Assembly: GCA_005888635.1 (NCBI GenBank)
Contig: VBAW01000018.1
Span: forward strand, 30,526-94,525
Reading direction: 5' to 3'
DNA length: 64,000 nucleotides
From: Candidatus Bathyarchaeota archaeon
Lineage (GTDB): Archaea > Thermoproteota > Bathyarchaeia > 40CM-2-53-6
Part shown: piece after piece, positions 10,091 to 19,753 of the stretch
Layout of the letters: every line of letters begins with the position of its first letter
Numbering within the stretch: the first letter of the stretch is position 1
Translations under genes and position numbers: made by a program
Notes under the pieces: generated by a model
Database searches by the model: none
What the model was told of the DNA's origin: nothing
What the model saw: only the letters and a program-made list of their open reading frames with translations

Positions 10091-11557
10091 ATGGTGGATG
10101 ATGAGTTACGAGTCTCCACTCACAAGAGCATCATCAAGACCCTGGGACGCCAGTACACTGACGCTGCCCAGTTTTTCGTAGAGCTCGTGGTAAATTCTTG
10201 GATGTGGGGCGAAGCGACCAAAGTCGAGATCAGGATTCCCGAGAGTGGGTCTGCCATCGAGTATGAGGAATGGGGGAACGGCATGGACCTCACCGGGTTA
10301 CGAGAATTCCTCACGAAGGGGAAGTTGACTGACGAGGGTTTCTCGCCCAAGTACAAGCGTCCGATACGAGAATCGTATGGTATGGGGAGTCTCGCTTGGC
10401 TTACGGTGGGTAAGGATCTGGAGCTTCAAGTCCACAAGGGCCGGTTCGACCGCACGATTACTCTCACCGAGAACCTCATCGACAAACACTGGGACGCTAC
10501 AGACCAATCGACGTGGAGACCCCTACGACTCATTCAAGCGCCTCTAGATCACGATGGTTTGAGAATTCAGATACGCTCACTCACCAAGAAACCGGATCCA
10601 GTAGCCGTCCGGAGAGCTCTACTCGCCAGGGCCAATGTTCTGGCCCTCCGAGGATACGGACCATTCGAAGTCTCCGTGAACGGAGAACACGTGAAACCCG
10701 AGGAGTTGAGAGGCTCGACAATGCTCCCAGTCAACATCGCAACGGAATATGGAAGGATAACAGGGGAGATCATGATAATGCCCATATCAAAGGTCAGAGC
10801 CGGAATATCCGAGGCGGGAATAAGCGTCCAACAGAAACACATCACCTGTCTTCAGCACCAGTTCTTCGGTCTAGACCAATACCGGACCCACGGACTGTCC
10901 CGGATCCAGGGGTGGGTCAACGCTGACTTCCTTCGCCGCCTCCCCGGAGGAAATGACTTCGAACATGACAGTGCCCAGTGGCGTATTTTTGAGAAGGCAA
11001 TGCGAAGCTTCGTGAAAAACAGGGTCTACAAGTTCCTGAAACAGACAGCCAGCAAAAGGGAACTAAGAAGCATCCAATATCTCAATCGAGAGATTGCCGA
11101 GAGGCTTCGTCGAAGTCTTCGAAGAAACGTTGAGATCCTCTCCAAGGCAATGCTGAATCCAAGAGTGGCTCCGAAGATCAACATAGTGCCGGGCAAGACG
11201 AGGAAGGAGATCGTTCTTGGAGAGAGGAAGCGCAGGAGGGGAAAGAGACATAGTAGAGAAGCCACCCGGAGTATTATCCATCTCAAGGACCAGATCCTAG
11301 CCTTCGATGTTGCTCATGGTGGAGACCGAGGGCAGGCCTATGTTGAAACTGACAAGAGTGGTGTCCGGACCGTCTTTGTGAACATGGATCATCCGATGTG
11401 GTACGTTGAAGCCGGCATGACTCCGACGAAACTGCGCTATTGTATCAGACAGATACTTGAGAGATCTATTGCGGAGGAAATTCTCCCTGTGAGCCCTTCT
11501 ACTCCTGAGGAGACATTTTCCACGTTGGACGCATTATACAACGATGCCCTGGCATAG
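10091..11557 (+). CDS. GHKL (HATPase_c) fold ATPase-like protein
   Basis: FFVELVVNSWMWGEA (N-box-like), EEWGNGMDLTGLREF (G1-like), ESYGMGSLAWLTVG (G2-like). Start at ATG 10091 preferred over 10025. Confidence 0.7.
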   Translation: MVDDELRVSTHKSIIKTLGRQYTDAAQFFVELVVNSWMWGEATKVEIRIPESGSAIEYEEWGNGMDLTGLREFLTKGKLTDEGFSPKYKRPIRESYGMGSLAWLTVGKDLELQVHKGRFDRTITLTENLIDKHWDATDQSTWRPLRLIQAPLDHDGLRIQIRSLTKKPDPVAVRRALLARANVLALRGYGPFEVSVNGEHVKPEELRGSTMLPVNIATEYGRITGEIMIMPISKVRAGISEAGISVQQKHITCLQHQFFGLDQYRTHGLSRIQGWVNADFLRRLPGGNDFEHDSAQWRIFEKAMRSFVKNRVYKFLKQTASKRELRSIQYLNREIAERLRRSLRRNVEILSKAMLNPRVAPKINIVPGKTRKEIVLGERKRRRGKRHSREATRSIIHLKDQILAFDVAHGGDRGQAYVETDKSGVRTVFVNMDHPMWYVEAGMTPTKLRYCIRQILERSIAEEILPVSPSTPEETFSTLDALYNDALA

Positions 11558-11632
11558 AACAGGGCCCTTGGTCAGCGCAAGATTGGGTCGAGACTAGTCA
11601 ATATATCCAGAGACCTCGACGGGGTAGGCGAT

Positions 11633-12067
11633 ATGGAAGTGCAGCGTATGTTTTCTGAAGCGGAAACTCAATACTTGAAGTCTCAACGCCTGGCTAGGAT
11701 AGCTACAGTATCCACCAAGGGTCAGCCTGACGTTGTCCCCGTAGGGTTTGAATTCGATGGGAAATACTTCTGGGTCGGAAGCCACACCCAAGAGATTTTC
11801 CACCGGACGCTGAAATACCATAACGTGAAGAACGGCAACAAGCTTGTTGCGCTTACAATTGATGACTTGGAATCTATCGATCCCTGGAAGCCTAGGGTCA
11901 TCAAAGTATACGGCACAGCAGAGGTCTTAGATCATCAAGGTAGATTCGGTCCCGGCAAATATCTTCGAGTTACGCCAAAGATTTCCTGGAGCTTTGGAAT
12001 ACTGGGTCTCAAGTCTGAAGGACCTGGTTTGGGACGAGTCAAGACAGTGCACCACTCGGCCAGTTAA
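11633..12067 (+). CDS. PPOX-class (F420/FMN) pyridoxamine 5'-phosphate oxidase-like protein
   Basis: FSEAETQYLKSQRLARIATVSTKGQPDVVPVGFEFDGKYFWVGSH split-barrel pattern. Confidence 0.88.
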   Translation: MEVQRMFSEAETQYLKSQRLARIATVSTKGQPDVVPVGFEFDGKYFWVGSHTQEIFHRTLKYHNVKNGNKLVALTIDDLESIDPWKPRVIKVYGTAEVLDHQGRFGPGKYLRVTPKISWSFGILGLKSEGPGLGRVKTVHHSAS

Positions 12068-12170
12068 GCAGCTGAGTCGGGGACGGACCGCGGTTCCGCG
12101 GAACTCAAGCAACTGTTGATCTGAGGATTTCCAAAAAATAGGGGGGTTTGATTGGGTCGGGCTCATTCCT

Positions 12171-12686
12171 CTAGGCTCCTGTGAAGGGTACGACCAACAC
12201 TCGGAGACAGGTTGTTGTTGACGAGAGGCTGCCTGAGCCTATCAAATGGACGCTGACGGTTGTTGGGCTGCTCCATCCTGCTGAGATCGTGTTGCTGCCG
12301 CTGAGCCCTGGAGCCGCGACGACTATTGTTGCTGCCGGAGTGGTTCCTGTTCCTTGGTAGGATAGCGTCAATGTGATGTGGGTGCTGTCAACGATGGTGA
12401 AGCCTGTGACTGTTACATTGGCGATGGTGCTTGCAGCTCTGAACGAAGTGAACGTTCCGTTATTGCGTGCCTCCCAGCTGAGTGGCCCGGCCCCCCTCAA
12501 GCCGAGCCACTGTCCATTGTAAGTGTTGAGACCGTTCTGGTTCGATGCGGTGGTAGGAGCCGCTGAGGCGCTGGCTAGAACGTATGCTGCTGTGCCGGCG
12601 CCGAGCCCGACGAGTAGTATGACCAGTATTAGGGAGCGTGTGGAGAAGCTCTTTCTTGTTGGTAGTTGCGTTGTTGCTTGTGACAT
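12171..12686 (-). CDS. Secreted/anchored hypothetical protein with N-terminal TM
   Basis: Likely start MSQATTQLPTRKSFSTRSLILVILLVGLGAGTAAYVLASASA rather than the extended ORF start at 12800; N-terminus paralogous to 18132..18362. Confidence 0.65.
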   Translation of the reverse strand: MSQATTQLPTRKSFSTRSLILVILLVGLGAGTAAYVLASASAAPTTASNQNGLNTYNGQWLGLRGAGPLSWEARNNGTFTSFRAASTIANVTVTGFTIVDSTHITLTLSYQGTGTTPAATIVVAAPGLSGSNTISAGWSSPTTVSVHLIGSGSLSSTTTCLRVLVVPFTGA

Positions 12687-12805
12687 TTTCCTCGACCTAT
12701 GGACGTTGTGGGATGAAGATGGCTGTTCTCCTAGGAATCCGCTTAAATCCTCATAGACCCGCAGTTCTCTATTGGTTTCTTTCGTAGGAGATCGAGTCAA
12801 GAAAC

Positions 12806-13126
12806 ATGTCTTCTATCGACGATCCGATCCTGAAGGAACTACTCGACGCGCTAAAGGAGGACACTCAACGAATGGCAGCGGATCTTCTCAGTATCATAAC
12901 GACAAATGCTCTCATCGCCATCTTCGCCCTGTTCCTTGCTGTTGTTTCGCTCGTGAGGATAATCTTCTACCCTCCCAGATTTGGCCCTGGGCCGGCTCCC
13001 GGTCTCTTCGAGTCGGCTCTAACCCTCGTCCTCTTTGCCCTCTCGGTAGTTTCCATCTACAACTTACTTAGACTACGCGAGAGATACGCCCGACTTCAAG
13101 CTCTGGCTGAAAAGCTCGGCCGATAG
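12806..13126 (+). CDS. Small membrane protein
   Basis: Two hydrophobic segments (LIAIFALFLAVVSLVRIIF; LTLVLFALSVVSIYNLL); 3 bp before the next ORF. Confidence 0.65.
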   Translation: MSSIDDPILKELLDALKEDTQRMAADLLSIITTNALIAIFALFLAVVSLVRIIFYPPRFGPGPAPGLFESALTLVLFALSVVSIYNLLRLRERYARLQALAEKLGR

Positions 13127-13129
13127 CCG

Positions 13130-13441
13130 TTGCCGCTGTCTCCCGACACCAAGAAGGAAGCGGAGAAGAGACTTACCGTATTGAAAATGATAGAGGTCTT
13201 CGCGGACAAATGCGCGAAGAGCACACTGCTCAACGGACCATTCGGTGGAGACGATAGAGCCTTCGACCGATTGCTCGGACCCGCGGGGATCCTGACACGA
13301 ACATCCCTAGTCACTGCAACGATGGACGGCAGGGTCACCCATTACGGGAGGACCGAAGCTGGCAGGGTCTACCAGCAGGTCTTGGACACAGAGCTGAATT
13401 TTCTGGACCCTTACACTGGAGGAGAGGTCTGGAAGAAATGA
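13130..13441 (+). CDS. Hypothetical protein
   Basis: 103 aa ORF immediately downstream of 12806..13126, same strand. Confidence 0.55.
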   Translation: MPLSPDTKKEAEKRLTVLKMIEVFADKCAKSTLLNGPFGGDDRAFDRLLGPAGILTRTSLVTATMDGRVTHYGRTEAGRVYQQVLDTELNFLDPYTGGEVWKK

Positions 13442-13806
13442 TGTTCCGAGCCCAGTGTCGCGGATTTTCAGGTTCGTTGTGTTCTTGACGGAGCGAAACT
13501 AACCAGGCCATTTTCCAGATTTTCCGTATCTCTCACTCTCGCGTCGCAGAGCCTCACTACGCCCCGGTTTTTTCCTAGGGTCCTAGCCAGAGGAACTTTA
13601 TTCTCAGGAGGGTTCCCGTCTATCGCGCAGAATGGGCTTGGAACCGGATCTTGAAAGTTTGGCTACGCCTGTGTCTTGTTCGTGAAAAGCCGTGTATCAG
13701 GATCGCTTGCTTGGATTCGGGAATCTGGCGTGTTTCAGAACGAGTTCATGAAAAAGAACGTGGAACGGCACCTGAGCCCGACTTAGCATTCCGTGCTGGC
13801 AGTGTT

Positions 13807-13828
13807 GTAGGTAGCTAGAGATACCTAC
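13807..13828. promoter_or_regulatory. Perfect 7 bp inverted repeat GTAGGTA-(8)-TACCTAC
   Basis: gtaggtagctagagatacctac, ~75 bp upstream of the ORF at 13903. Confidence 0.5.
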
Positions 13829-13902
13829 TAGGAGACTGAAAGTAATCCTGGTCGAGAACGTTCTTATAGCCTCGACAAGGGTCGCGGGTTAGAAGAACAA
13901 TT

Positions 13903-14328
13903 ATGCAAGCTCAAGCACAAAAGATGAAGGGCGAACTTCTATTCGAGTTCAGGGCCAAGAACAACAGCACCACCATCAAAGACATCGGACCCAACGGTGT
14001 ACAGTTAGAGATGAATGATCACGGAGAAGTTAGCGGCAAATACCACGCTGGACACATCGACACAGTCAGCGTCAGCCTCAAGACCGACGGAACCAATGAC
14101 TGGCAGCTAAAGTCCATTCACAACACCAAGGACGGAGACATGGTCGTAGTCTGGGGAGGCGGCAAAGGCCGCATGGCCGGTCCGCAAACCGGCACTTGGG
14201 AAGGAGAACTACACTTCATGACCCAATCACCCAAACTAGCCTGGCTCAACAATTCGACCGGCTGGGTCGAAGGCCAAGGCAACATGGCCACCGGCGAAAG
14301 CAGCGGCAAGATATACGCCAAAAAGTAA
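13903..14328 (+). CDS. Hypothetical protein (beta-rich)
   Basis: 141 aa ORF with beta-strand/glycine-rich composition and a TATA-like element (TTATAG) upstream. Confidence 0.75.
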   Translation: MQAQAQKMKGELLFEFRAKNNSTTIKDIGPNGVQLEMNDHGEVSGKYHAGHIDTVSVSLKTDGTNDWQLKSIHNTKDGDMVVVWGGGKGRMAGPQTGTWEGELHFMTQSPKLAWLNNSTGWVEGQGNMATGESSGKIYAKK

Positions 14329-14395
14329 CACGCCCTCAAGTCAAACTTCCAACACCCTTGTTTTATCTCGTTGGGAACAGCGTAGCATCCGATCA

Positions 14396-15031
14396 TTGCT
14401 AGCTCCAAGAATCGTCTCCTACGGAGCCTCTATCAAAGGCGAAGAACACAAGGAAAACGAAGACACCATACTGGTTGAGGACAAGTTAGGACTATATGCT
14501 GTCGCTGACGGAGTAACGATGCCATATGGTGGCGGACCCGCAAGCCGACTTGCCATTAGCAGCCTCAGGTCTTTGTTCAAAGGCGACTTGGCAGAGACTA
14601 TCCCGCAAGTCAACAGGACAGTTTTGGAAGAAAAGAAGAAGAGCCCTGGAATCGGGTCCAGCACACTCACCGCGGCACAAGTGACTGATGGAAGTGTCAG
14701 GATCGCACACGCGGGAGACAGCTCCGCCTTCCTCATCCGAGAGAACGCAATGATCCTGAAAACGGCATCTCAGAATCGGGAAGGATTTCTAACCAACACC
14801 ATCGGAGAATACTTCGAAGGAGCAACTCTCTACAACAAAGAAATGAAGTCAGGCGACTATCTAATTCTAGCAACGGATGGCGTGACCGCAGTACTGAACG
14901 ATGATGAGATAGCGGATATAGTGACTAGGCAAAAAGAACCCAAGAAAATCGTTGAGTATTCTCTCCGAGAGATCGGAAGACGACCCCGACAGTATCGAGA
15001 CGACCGGAGCATGGTCGTTGTGGGAATATGA
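14396..15031 (+). CDS. PP2C-family Ser/Thr protein phosphatase
   Basis: KENEDTILVEDKLGLYAVADGV, GSSTLTAAQV, HAGDSSAFLI, LATDGVTAVLNDDEI, YRDDRSMVVVGI. Confidence 0.9.
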   Translation: MLAPRIVSYGASIKGEEHKENEDTILVEDKLGLYAVADGVTMPYGGGPASRLAISSLRSLFKGDLAETIPQVNRTVLEEKKKSPGIGSSTLTAAQVTDGSVRIAHAGDSSAFLIRENAMILKTASQNREGFLTNTIGEYFEGATLYNKEMKSGDYLILATDGVTAVLNDDEIADIVTRQKEPKKIVEYSLREIGRRPRQYRDDRSMVVVGI

Positions 15032-15510
15032 CCATGGTCCAAAGAGGAAAAGCCGTCAAAACAAGAGTCAGGAAATTCAAGATCAATGATCTTGACCAGG
15101 TTGTAGCAATAGCGGAAAGATACGCCTCATGGGACCTAACATCGACAGAGGTGGACGTAGAGGGATTTCATTCCGCAAGCCCAGAATTCTTCTTTGTAGC
15201 CGAGGCAGAAAACAAAATTCTCGGGTTCGTATGTGGAAGAGAATCGAATCCTCCCGCGGAAACGCTCAACAAATGGAAATCCAGAAAGGTGGCGTCAATC
15301 GAGACGCTCGCGGTAGACGAGGATTACAGGCGACAGGGAATCGCCACGTCACTACTGTCAGCACTATTCGAAGCGTTCAAACAGAAAAAGATAGATCTGG
15401 TGACCCTTTCCGTTCCAGCCGTGGAGATAGCGGCGATGAAGCTGTACGGAAAACTGGGTTTTGAACCTAGGGCCCAGTTTCTTTGGAAGAGACTCGATTC
15501 GAGTTATTGA
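15028..15510 (+). CDS. GNAT-family N-acetyltransferase (RimI-like)
   Basis: IETLAVDEDYRRQGIATSLLSALFEAF acetyl-CoA binding motif; ATGA overlap with the PP2C gene. Confidence 0.9.
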   Translation: MTMVQRGKAVKTRVRKFKINDLDQVVAIAERYASWDLTSTEVDVEGFHSASPEFFFVAEAENKILGFVCGRESNPPAETLNKWKSRKVASIETLAVDEDYRRQGIATSLLSALFEAFKQKKIDLVTLSVPAVEIAAMKLYGKLGFEPRAQFLWKRLDSSY

Positions 15511-16058
15511 GCTGGTGTAGTCTGCATTGAAGCCTCGGCATGCTGTCCCTGCGAGAACATTGCCATAGCCTGCTTCTGCTTCTCATCTCTCTCTGCCTTG
15601 CTCATTTTGATCTGCTCTGACAGTGACCAGTGGTGACCAAACGGGTCAGTAAGTTGACCGTAGCGTTCGCCCCAGAACATGTTGTCCATCGGCATAGTTA
15701 CCTTGGCACCGGCGTCGACGGCTTGCTGCCACAGCTTGTCAACATTCTTCACATAGACCTGCAGAGTGACTGAGCTGTTACCTAGAACATCCGGCGACTG
15801 CGAGCTAGCCCCTGGAAATACGTCCGACATCATCACGATCGAATCTCCGATCCGAATCTGAGCATGCATGAGCTTCCCGTCGGGGGTAGGTTCACGGACG
15901 ATCTCCTTCGCTCCAAAGGCTTTCTTGTACCAGTCGATAGCCGCAGCGGCTCCATTAATCGACAGGTAAGGAGTTACCGTTCGGAAGCCTTTCGGAATCG
16001 GATCAATCCTAGCTTTTTTGGGTTTAGATTTCTTGGCTTGTTTGGATTTCTTAGCCAT
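15504..16058 (-). CDS. VOC-family (glyoxalase/PhnB-like) protein
   Basis: TVTPYLSINGAAAAIDWYKKAFGAKEIVREPTPDGKLMHAQIRIGDSIVMMSD and WGERYGQLTDPFGHHWSL. Confidence 0.92.
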   Translation of the reverse strand: MAKKSKQAKKSKPKKARIDPIPKGFRTVTPYLSINGAAAAIDWYKKAFGAKEIVREPTPDGKLMHAQIRIGDSIVMMSDVFPGASSQSPDVLGNSSVTLQVYVKNVDKLWQQAVDAGAKVTMPMDNMFWGERYGQLTDPFGHHWSLSEQIKMSKAERDEKQKQAMAMFSQGQHAEASMQTTPAQ

Positions 16059-16394
16059 ATGATAATCCTCGATACTGGGTCGCGTAAATCTCGCCCATAA
16101 AAGAAGTTCGGTCGATTGATAGGAAATGGGCTCAATTTAGCCCGCTCAAGCTCTAAAAAAAGGGGGCGGTGTACGGCCAAAAGCGAGTCCCAAGTGTTCT
16201 CAAGAAGAATCGTAGCTAGCCAGAGTATAGGTTTCATGCAAAACGTAACCTAAGCTGTTGCGGTTGTTTGCCCGGCATTATTTCTCCAGGAATCTGTGGA
16301 GATCTCTGGTCGACGAGTTGCTATAGCTGGATTGAGAAGGAGGGGCTACGCTTAATGGGCCCGGAGAAAGCTAGAGTGACCGCGGACGCATCGG

Positions 16395-16619
16395 ATGAGC
16401 AAGCCCCTCGATAACCCGCTGTCAGATCAAGCAGCGAACCCCTCAGCGGATCCTTCGAGAGAGGCCAGTGTGATGGAAGAGGGGGCCTTACCAGAGATTT
16501 TCAGGGGTCGCATGTTCTGTACGGTACACGGTCGGCAATGCTATCGTGGCACTACCTTCACAGGAGAATCTGTCTGGATATGTCCAGACGAGCGCCACGT
16601 GATTCCCTTGCGAGGGTAA
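16395..16619 (+). CDS. Small hypothetical protein
   Basis: 74 aa ORF with FCTVHGRQCYRG...VWICPDERH Cys/His pattern. Confidence 0.4.
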   Translation: MSKPLDNPLSDQAANPSADPSREASVMEEGALPEIFRGRMFCTVHGRQCYRGTTFTGESVWICPDERHVIPLRG

Positions 16620-16648
16620 GAAAATGGGAGTGGAGTTTCGTCCAGCTC

Positions 16649-17779
16649 TTATCGGGTTACGGTGAACGAGAATTGGTTGCTTCTAGTAGTTGTCAAGATC
16701 ACTGTGTATGATTGTCCCACGTTGAACTGGAAGAATAACCCAGGAATTCCACCGTAGACGCAACCGGGGCAGTTGGCGCCGATCAGAATGCTCATTGTGG
16801 CGACATCATTTGGAATTATCGTAGGTCCCGCTAAGTTGGAAAGGGTCCACGTGTTTCCCGATGAGTCCTGCACCGTATAGGATTGAACTGTCACTGATGT
16901 ATTTCCGGCATTCAGAAGGACAAGCGATAAGCTTGTGCCATTGATGAATTGGTATCTGTTTAGCTTCAAGGATTCGATTACGGGTGGAGGTATGATAGGG
17001 TCGACAACCGTTAGGCTGATGACCGTTGAATGGGTCCGTGAACCATCGGTTCCTGTTAGGGTGATATTGTAGTTTCCGAGGGTCGTGCTGAGGCTGGTGG
17101 TTATGTCCAAGGTGCTCGAGGCTGTCCCGTCACTCGATAGTGTCAACGGGTTCTGGCTGCCCGTCACCGTGATGTAGCCGAAGGGTGCTGTGACCGTTAG
17201 ACTAACGGTTCCCGTGTAACCGTTCACGCTTGTAACGGTGACGGTTGTGGTGTTGCTAGACCCGAAGACGTTGACGATGTTCGACGGGGAGGAGGTTATC
17301 GTGAAGTCTTGATTGGAGACGACTTGAACTGATAAATCGGCCGACGCATATGTCGTCTTTCCGTGACTGCTTGCGATTCCGATTACAACGATGTTGTAAT
17401 TTCCAATATTACTAGTCGCGGTAACCGTCAACGTGGACTTTGCCGTGCCGTTTGCTGGGACACTCACGCTGGTAGGGCTTACCGTTGCGGGGAGTTTTGA
17501 ACCCGTAAAGAATAGGGACAATGATACTGTTCCGGAGAAGCTGTTCACGCTGATGATGCTTACGCTTGAGGTAAGGGATGAGCCCTGCTCAATGGACAAA
17601 GTCGAAGGATTCACTGTTAGAAGGAATGAAGGGCCCACTTTACCACCATTCACGTACGAGCTGAGCATTGTGCCGCCCGCAACTGTTCCTACCACGGCCG
17701 TTAGAACCATTAGGAGCCCCTTCAGATAGACTAGATTGCTGAATAGCATTGTGTTGCAATCCCCTAATCCTAAGGCCAA
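16649..17779 (-). CDS. Secreted protein with Ig-like/NEW3-like repeats
   Basis: N-terminal hydrophobic segment, then repeated 'SVSIISVNSFSGTVSLS...GNYNIVVIGI' and 'TVTSVNGYTGTVSLT...GNYNITLTGT' units. Confidence 0.75.
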   Translation of the reverse strand: MALGLGDCNTMLFSNLVYLKGLLMVLTAVVGTVAGGTMLSSYVNGGKVGPSFLLTVNPSTLSIEQGSSLTSSVSIISVNSFSGTVSLSLFFTGSKLPATVSPTSVSVPANGTAKSTLTVTATSNIGNYNIVVIGIASSHGKTTYASADLSVQVVSNQDFTITSSPSNIVNVFGSSNTTTVTVTSVNGYTGTVSLTVTAPFGYITVTGSQNPLTLSSDGTASSTLDITTSLSTTLGNYNITLTGTDGSRTHSTVISLTVVDPIIPPPVIESLKLNRYQFINGTSLSLVLLNAGNTSVTVQSYTVQDSSGNTWTLSNLAGPTIIPNDVATMSILIGANCPGCVYGGIPGLFFQFNVGQSYTVILTTTRSNQFSFTVTR

Positions 17780-18131
17780 CTGGGCTGTCAGAAGGCTTAC
17801 GGGTCGCGTAACTAGCGATGGTTACTAATCGGTCGAGTGTGGACACAGGGCATGCCACTCCATAACTTGAAAACCTGTTTTGGTCCAAATGATAGGGAAA
17901 AGTCTGTCCTAATTGTTTAACGACGAAATATGGGGAATAACGGTTGCCACGAACGTTTTTCAACGCTACGTTCCGCTTTTTGCTTTCGAATCTGCAAGCT
18001 AGAAACTTGGCTGAAGCTCAGATTCTGAGAAATCGAATCGACTCCTAGTTGACTTGATTTAAGTGAATTCCTAGGAGAATGGTCATCGTCTTCCCCTAAC
18101 GCATTACGTTCGTGGAGGTGAGAGATGAAAA

Positions 18132-18362
18132 ATGTCGCTTCAAGAAATTCAACCGGTAAAATCTCGCGGATTCTCGTTACGATCAATGTTGCTCTTGGTG
18201 CTTTTAGTTGGAGTCGGCGCGGGCGCGACCGCTTACGTTCTGGGCAATGCTTTCGCCGCTATCACAGGCACGCCTAGTACTGGTGCAAATCAGCAGAGCA
18301 CAACGACTACGTCCGCGAGCACTTCTACGGCCGCACACAACTGCACTCTAACATCAGCGTAG
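18132..18362 (+). CDS. Small single-TM protein with Ser/Thr-rich tail
   Basis: SRGFSLRSMLLLVLLVGVGAGATAYVLGNAFA, then an S/T-rich tail; N-terminus similar to 12171..12686. Confidence 0.55.
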   Translation: MSLQEIQPVKSRGFSLRSMLLLVLLVGVGAGATAYVLGNAFAAITGTPSTGANQQSTTTTSASTSTAAHNCTLTSA

Positions 18363-18551
18363 AGTTTGTCGACGATGGTCCGTTCAAACCCCCATTTTTC
18401 TTTGGAACTACACCGGACGCTCCTTGGATACTCCGGACCCGTCTTGCGATCTCTTTCCACGCAATTGCTAAGAACGGTCTTTCCACTTCTCAAGTTAGAC
18501 ACTTCTGAAATACCTCTAATCCATCCCTTCACTGTCCGAGTTCTGTAGTCT

Positions 18552-19223
18552 ATGCGTGTAAACTGGTTCCTGATGCTAGCCTGCGTCCTAGCAAGCCTCT
18601 ATGCATGGCAACAAGATCCAAACTGGGCTGACCAGAATCTAGTCTTCAGCCTCAACAATCTTTACGCTGGACGCGTCTGGACCCTAGTAACAGCCCTGTT
18701 CGTTCACGCCGGCTGGGAGCACCTCCTCGGCAACCTTCCGTTTCTCTTCGTATTTGGGAATACTTTGGAAAAGATGATCGGCCGAAACAATCATCTTCTG
18801 GTCTTCTTTCTGGGCGGATTCACAAGCTTCCTACTACCACCCATCATCGGAATCTACAGCGCCGACACGGGCATGCTAGGAGCGAGTGCAGCAATCTTCA
18901 CACTCGCAGCGATCGTCATGCTCATGTCCCCACTCAAGTTTAGTTGGCTCTTCCTCGCGCCACAAGGACTCGTAGCAATCATCTACTTTGTTCTGAACGT
19001 AGCGCTCGTCTATGCTCCATCCATGATACCCGGCTACAATCCCAATGTAGCATACATCGCTCATGTCATAGGATTCACAGTAGGAATACCATTCGGTATT
19101 GCCTGGAGTCTTCACTGGAAGAAGAACCTTGTAATCAGCCTCGGGCTGTTCGGCATCTACCTAGTAATACTAGCCTTGCTAGGCGCGTTGACGGGAATTC
19201 AGACGCCCCTCGGCGTTGTCTAA
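18552..19223 (+). CDS. Rhomboid-family intramembrane serine protease
   Basis: HAGWEHLLGNLPFLFVFGNTLE, GMLGASAAIFTL (catalytic Ser) and AHVIGFTVG (catalytic His). Confidence 0.92.
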   Translation: MRVNWFLMLACVLASLYAWQQDPNWADQNLVFSLNNLYAGRVWTLVTALFVHAGWEHLLGNLPFLFVFGNTLEKMIGRNNHLLVFFLGGFTSFLLPPIIGIYSADTGMLGASAAIFTLAAIVMLMSPLKFSWLFLAPQGLVAIIYFVLNVALVYAPSMIPGYNPNVAYIAHVIGFTVGIPFGIAWSLHWKKNLVISLGLFGIYLVILALLGALTGIQTPLGVV

Positions 19224-19753
19224 CCAAGCTGATTCTCCAATAGCGGTTTCAGCTTCAGAAAGACTTCTCGGGTCACCTTAAGATCGTCGAGACAATGATC
19301 CCTGATAGACTTCAACGCCGTCTCATCTCCCTCCAATGCTTTGACAAACAACTGAGGGACCTCTAGTCCCATAGGCCCTTTCTCTCGCTTTATCCCGAAA
19401 AAGTCGCAGACATGGTCTAGGTAGGTGAATGTTAGACGAAGGCGGGATCTTACGACCTCGTTCAGGTCCAAATGCGTCTTACTCAATAGTGGAAGGGGGT
19501 CGAGACCGTGCTTCAAGAGACGAGTTGTGAGAAAGGGAGTATCAAAGCCTCGACCACTCCAAGTCACGATCACATCGTACGCCTCCAGCCGGTTGAGAAG
19601 CTTGACTAGCAGGCCTTTCTCCTGGTCAGTTCTCTTGGCATCCAAATATTCGCTCTTCCCAGCCTCTGGCAATAGTCCTGCGCCAACTACTATGCCGGCG
19701 TCGGCTTCTAGGGAAGAAGTCTCGATGTCAAGAATAACGATTCTCGGGGCCAT
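19220..19753 (-). CDS. Ribonuclease H-like / PolB-type 3'-5' exonuclease-domain protein
   Basis: RIVILDIETSSLEADAG (ExoI), VTWSGRGFDTPFL (ExoII), HCLDDLKVTREVF (ExoIII-like). Confidence 0.85.
   Translation of the reverse strand: MAPRIVILDIETSSLEADAGIVVGAGLLPEAGKSEYLDAKRTDQEKGLLVKLLNRLEAYDVIVTWSGRGFDTPFLTTRLLKHGLDPLPLLSKTHLDLNEVVRSRLRLTFTYLDHVCDFFGIKREKGPMGLEVPQLFVKALEGDETALKSIRDHCLDDLKVTREVFLKLKPLLENQLG

Noticed and set aside
12090-12105. CCGCGGTTCCGCGG as a regulatory palindrome
   Set aside because: Short GC-rich repeat in the convergent gap between two gene ends; more likely incidental or terminator-related.
12772-13071. ORF 12772..13071 overlapping 12806..13126
   Set aside because: The 12806 frame has coherent TM segments and fits the following gene; the 12772 frame looks random.
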